Shown here piece after piece: positions 62,396 to 64,000 of a stretch of DNA of 64,000 bases (positions are counted from its first letter, which is position 1; every line of letters begins with the position of its first letter). The notes below the pieces were generated by a model that was not told the origin of the DNA, made no database searches, and worked only from the letters and a program-made list of their open reading frames with translations. Position numbers and translations under genes: made by a program. The DNA is taken from assembly GCF_042676185.1 (NCBI RefSeq), contig NZ_JBHTJT010000006.1:186001-250000 (forward strand), written 5' to 3'. This DNA comes from Tropicimonas aquimaris (GTDB lineage Bacteria > Pseudomonadota > Alphaproteobacteria > Rhodobacterales > Rhodobacteraceae).

Positions 62396-63031
62396 TCAGG
62401 CGGCCTCGAAGCTGATCCGGATGCTGCGCGCGCCGGGGAACCGCTGCCGAAGGATTGCCTCGGGAACCTCGATCTCCCCTGCCCCGGCCTGCTGCGAAGC
62501 GAATTGCAGGATCGCCGGAGCCGCCCGACCGTGCCCTGTGAGAAGCGACGTGGGCAACGCCACCCGGTTGACGCCGGCAACGAGCGGCGTCGCGATCCGG
62601 TAGGTGATCTCTCGCCCCTTGCGGGAGACCGAATGCGGCACATGGTTGCCGGCACGCCTGCCCTCGGAAGAAACCTCCGCCGCGCCGTGCAGCTTCAGTT
62701 TCGCTTCGCATTCCTCCTGGATCTCTCGGGCGAGCGGGCTGACGCGGGCGGACATTTGCGGCCTGCGGACCGCAGCATTGCGCGCGGGCGCGGCACGGGA
62801 TGCGCGGGCGAAGGCCGCGAGATCGGGATCTGCGGTCTCGTTGTTGCTGAGCAGGTCGTAGGCCGCCTTGGCCTGAGCAAACCGCCGTGTATCTCCGCCG
62901 TCCTGATCGGGGTGGAGAACCTTCGCAGCGCGGCGCCACGCGGAGCGCAGTTCCTCCAAGCTCGCATGACTGCTCACACCGAGGATCTCCGACGCCGCCG
63001 CCTTTGCCCGCACCCGTTCGATAGGACTCAT
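62396..63031 (-). CDS. DnaJ-domain protein
   Basis: The 211 residues start with a J domain (about 11-65: ASEILGVSSHASLEELRSAWRRAAKVLHPDQDGG, read in parts), with HPD at 40-42, the loop that stimulates DnaK. The rest has no Gly/Phe region or zinc fingers, so it is a class C J protein. The C-terminal 90 residues are beta-rich (REITYRIATPLVAGVNRVALP, in parts) and not recognised. It probably delivers specific clients to DnaK. Confidence 0.85.
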   Translation of the reverse strand: MSPIERVRAKAAASEILGVSSHASLEELRSAWRRAAKVLHPDQDGGDTRRFAQAKAAYDLLSNNETADPDLAAFARASRAAPARNAAVRRPQMSARVSPLAREIQEECEAKLKLHGAAEVSSEGRRAGNHVPHSVSRKGREITYRIATPLVAGVNRVALPTSLLTGHGRAAPAILQFASQQAGAGEIEVPEAILRQRFPGARSIRISFEAA

Positions 63032-63570
63032 GATACCGTCACCCGCTCACTCATAAACCAATGGTAGGATTGTGACGGACCTGCCCCATTTTAGTCAAAT
63101 TTCCCGAAGCAATGAACGCAGAGGCGGGACAGTCTCATCGGATTCCCCGGATTGAGCGCGAAATGCTGACATGCAGAGCGAAATCGCCGCGAAAGATCGC
63201 CCCCGAAGCCCCAGTTTCGCCACAAAGCCTGGAGGGTTCGGGCGCGACGGCAAGGTCGGAAGGAATCGTTCCTGGCGGCCGTGAGGCCGCAGAGGCTCCC
63301 GCCAGCGCGGGCGGATTCCATGGGCGGATTCTGGAACGGTCACATGCCGCCTTTGCAGAACAGGCGGACAGCGCCGACGCGGAGGCCTCACCCGAAGGTG
63401 ATCGCTTCCTGCGCGCGAGCCCCGGGGCAATCTGGCCTTTGCTGCCGTCGGGGCGCACAGCAGGCGGATTCTGCTCTCCGGTCGACACTCTGGTTTTGGT
63501 GACCGTCGGGGTCTGGTATGGAACGGCATTCGCGGGAATGCGCGCGAGATCAGTGGATAGGAGAGCGTCA
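63032..63570. other. Gene-poor region with repeated GGCGGATTC
   Basis: About 540 bases between the DnaJ-domain gene and the lipoprotein gene. Open frames exist on both strands but read as low-complexity, without start sites or domains. GGCGGATTC occurs three times (63310-63318, 63323-63331, 63463-63471), each containing a GANTC methylation site. GAATC/GATTC also occurs near 63140. A promoter for the lipoprotein probably lies close to 63500-63560. Confidence 0.45.
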
Positions 63571-63795
63571 ATGATCCGGAAATCGTTCGGTGTGGCCGGG
63601 TTGATGGCAGTGCTGGCCGGCTGCGGCCCCCAGTACACGCCCCCGTCGTCCGAAAGGGACGTTGCCGCGTCGCCCGTCTCCGTCTCCGGCACGGCTGTCA
63701 TGGGGGTAGCGGGCGGTTCCGGGCAACCCACCCGTCCGGTCTCCGGGTTCAAGGACCTGGAGGTCTCTGTCGGGACCGTGGTGAACGGCTACTGA
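63571..63795 (+). CDS. Small lipoprotein, 74 residues
   Basis: Begins MIRKSFGVAGLMAVLAGCGPQ: a basic start, a hydrophobic stretch and the lipobox LAGC, so it is predicted to be lipidated at C18. The mature part is short and polar (SSERDVAASPVSVSG, then FKDLEVSVGTVVNGY). TAGGAG at 63557-63562 is the ribosome site. No family is recognised. Confidence 0.7.
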   Translation: MIRKSFGVAGLMAVLAGCGPQYTPPSSERDVAASPVSVSGTAVMGVAGGSGQPTRPVSGFKDLEVSVGTVVNGY

Positions 63796-63963
63796 TCGGA
63801 CCACGCGGCGCTCGGCGACCCCAATGTCGCCCTGCCTGTTCTCGCTGCCGCATTGCGACCCGCTGGCGTTCCACAAGGCGATCGGGCGAGGCGTTGGAGC
63901 GTCGGTGCACGCGGACCGCTTCTTGCGCATCCCCGAGATGCCCCCTCCCCACCAAAAGAAATC

Positions 63964-63984
63964 GGGGCGCCGCAAGGGCGCCCC
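63964..63984 (-). terminator. Terminator at the right edge, for a minus-strand gene beyond the window
   Basis: GGGGCGCC and GGCGCCCC form a perfect eight-base stem with a five-base loop. On the minus strand it is followed by GATTTCTTTT. Stop codons in two minus-strand frames lie at 63993-63998, so the last bases probably hold the 3' end of a gene entering from the right. Confidence 0.6.
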
Positions 63985-64000
63985 AGTCTGGCTTATCAGG

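Noticed and set aside
63112..63570. N-terminal extension of the lipoprotein frame
   Set aside because: The extension has no ribosome site and no domain; the lipobox and TAGGAG support the start at 63571.

Overview
The window reads as chromosomal core DNA of a high-GC alphaproteobacterium of the order Rhodobacterales (Rhodobacter/Roseobacter type). Reasons: SciP and CckA of the CtrA cell-cycle pathway, LpxI instead of LpxH, a DksA that keeps only one zinc-finger cysteine, a Fur/Mur-type regulator, an alphaproteobacterial LexA box (GAAC-N7-GAAC) at recA, and an envelope-biogenesis cluster in the usual order. No phage, transposase, CRISPR array, rRNA or tRNA was seen. Nearly every base is explained by household genes, and I did not find a clearly new multi-gene system. 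The least ordinary items are repeats, small proteins and regulatory sites.

Layout. 1-2.9 kb: sciP (-) and mnmA (+) diverge, then a type II NADH dehydrogenase-like flavoprotein (+). 2.9-16.2 kb: a long minus-strand run read as pyrH, frr, uppS, cdsA, dxr, rseP, a 43-residue membrane protein, bamA, ompH/skp, fabZ, lpxA, lpxI, lpxB (phospholipid and isoprenoid precursors, outer-membrane assembly, lipid A). A plus-strand secreted protein sits between frr and pyrH, and lpxD is not in the cluster. 16.2-24.6 kb: miaA, an AraC regulator and a five-component oligopeptide-type ABC importer (Tat-exported binding protein, two permeases, one fused double ATPase). 24.6-29.9 kb: a Spy-like periplasmic protein, a diheme cytochrome c peroxidase with an FNR-like box, a lytic transglycosylase, ssb, aroB and aroK. 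30.0-34.0 kb: a 44-residue membrane protein, a secreted helical protein, xerD and an FAD monooxygenase. 34.1-43.5 kb: dksA, a MoxR ATPase, fur/mur, a DMT exporter, eno, a DUF985 cupin, anmK, tyrS and typA. 43.8-49.4 kb: a LuxR-type sensor lacking its DNA-binding domain, a DUF1330 protein, alaS, an NTF2-like protein and recA. 49.5-57.2 kb: a sulfotransferase-like protein, cckA, an RsmB-type methyltransferase, and a transglutaminase next to a fused ATP-grasp/Alpha-E protein. 57.6-64 kb: purU, an AI-2E transporter, a DegT-type aminotransferase, exonuclease III, a Dabb protein, a DnaJ-domain protein and a small lipoprotein.

Links between genes. CckA (51 kb) starts the phosphorelay that activates CtrA, and SciP (0.1 kb) restrains CtrA-dependent transcription. 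A perfect CtrA box lies directly upstream of cckA and a degenerate one upstream of sciP, which suggests feedback. recA has a promoter with a LexA box at the predicted transcription start. Two families of structured GC-rich repeats occupy intergenic positions: one with three copies (6.4, 22.4 and 32.8 kb) sharing an 11-base end and stems that keep pairing while the sequence changes, and one with two copies (22.36 and 59.8 kb).
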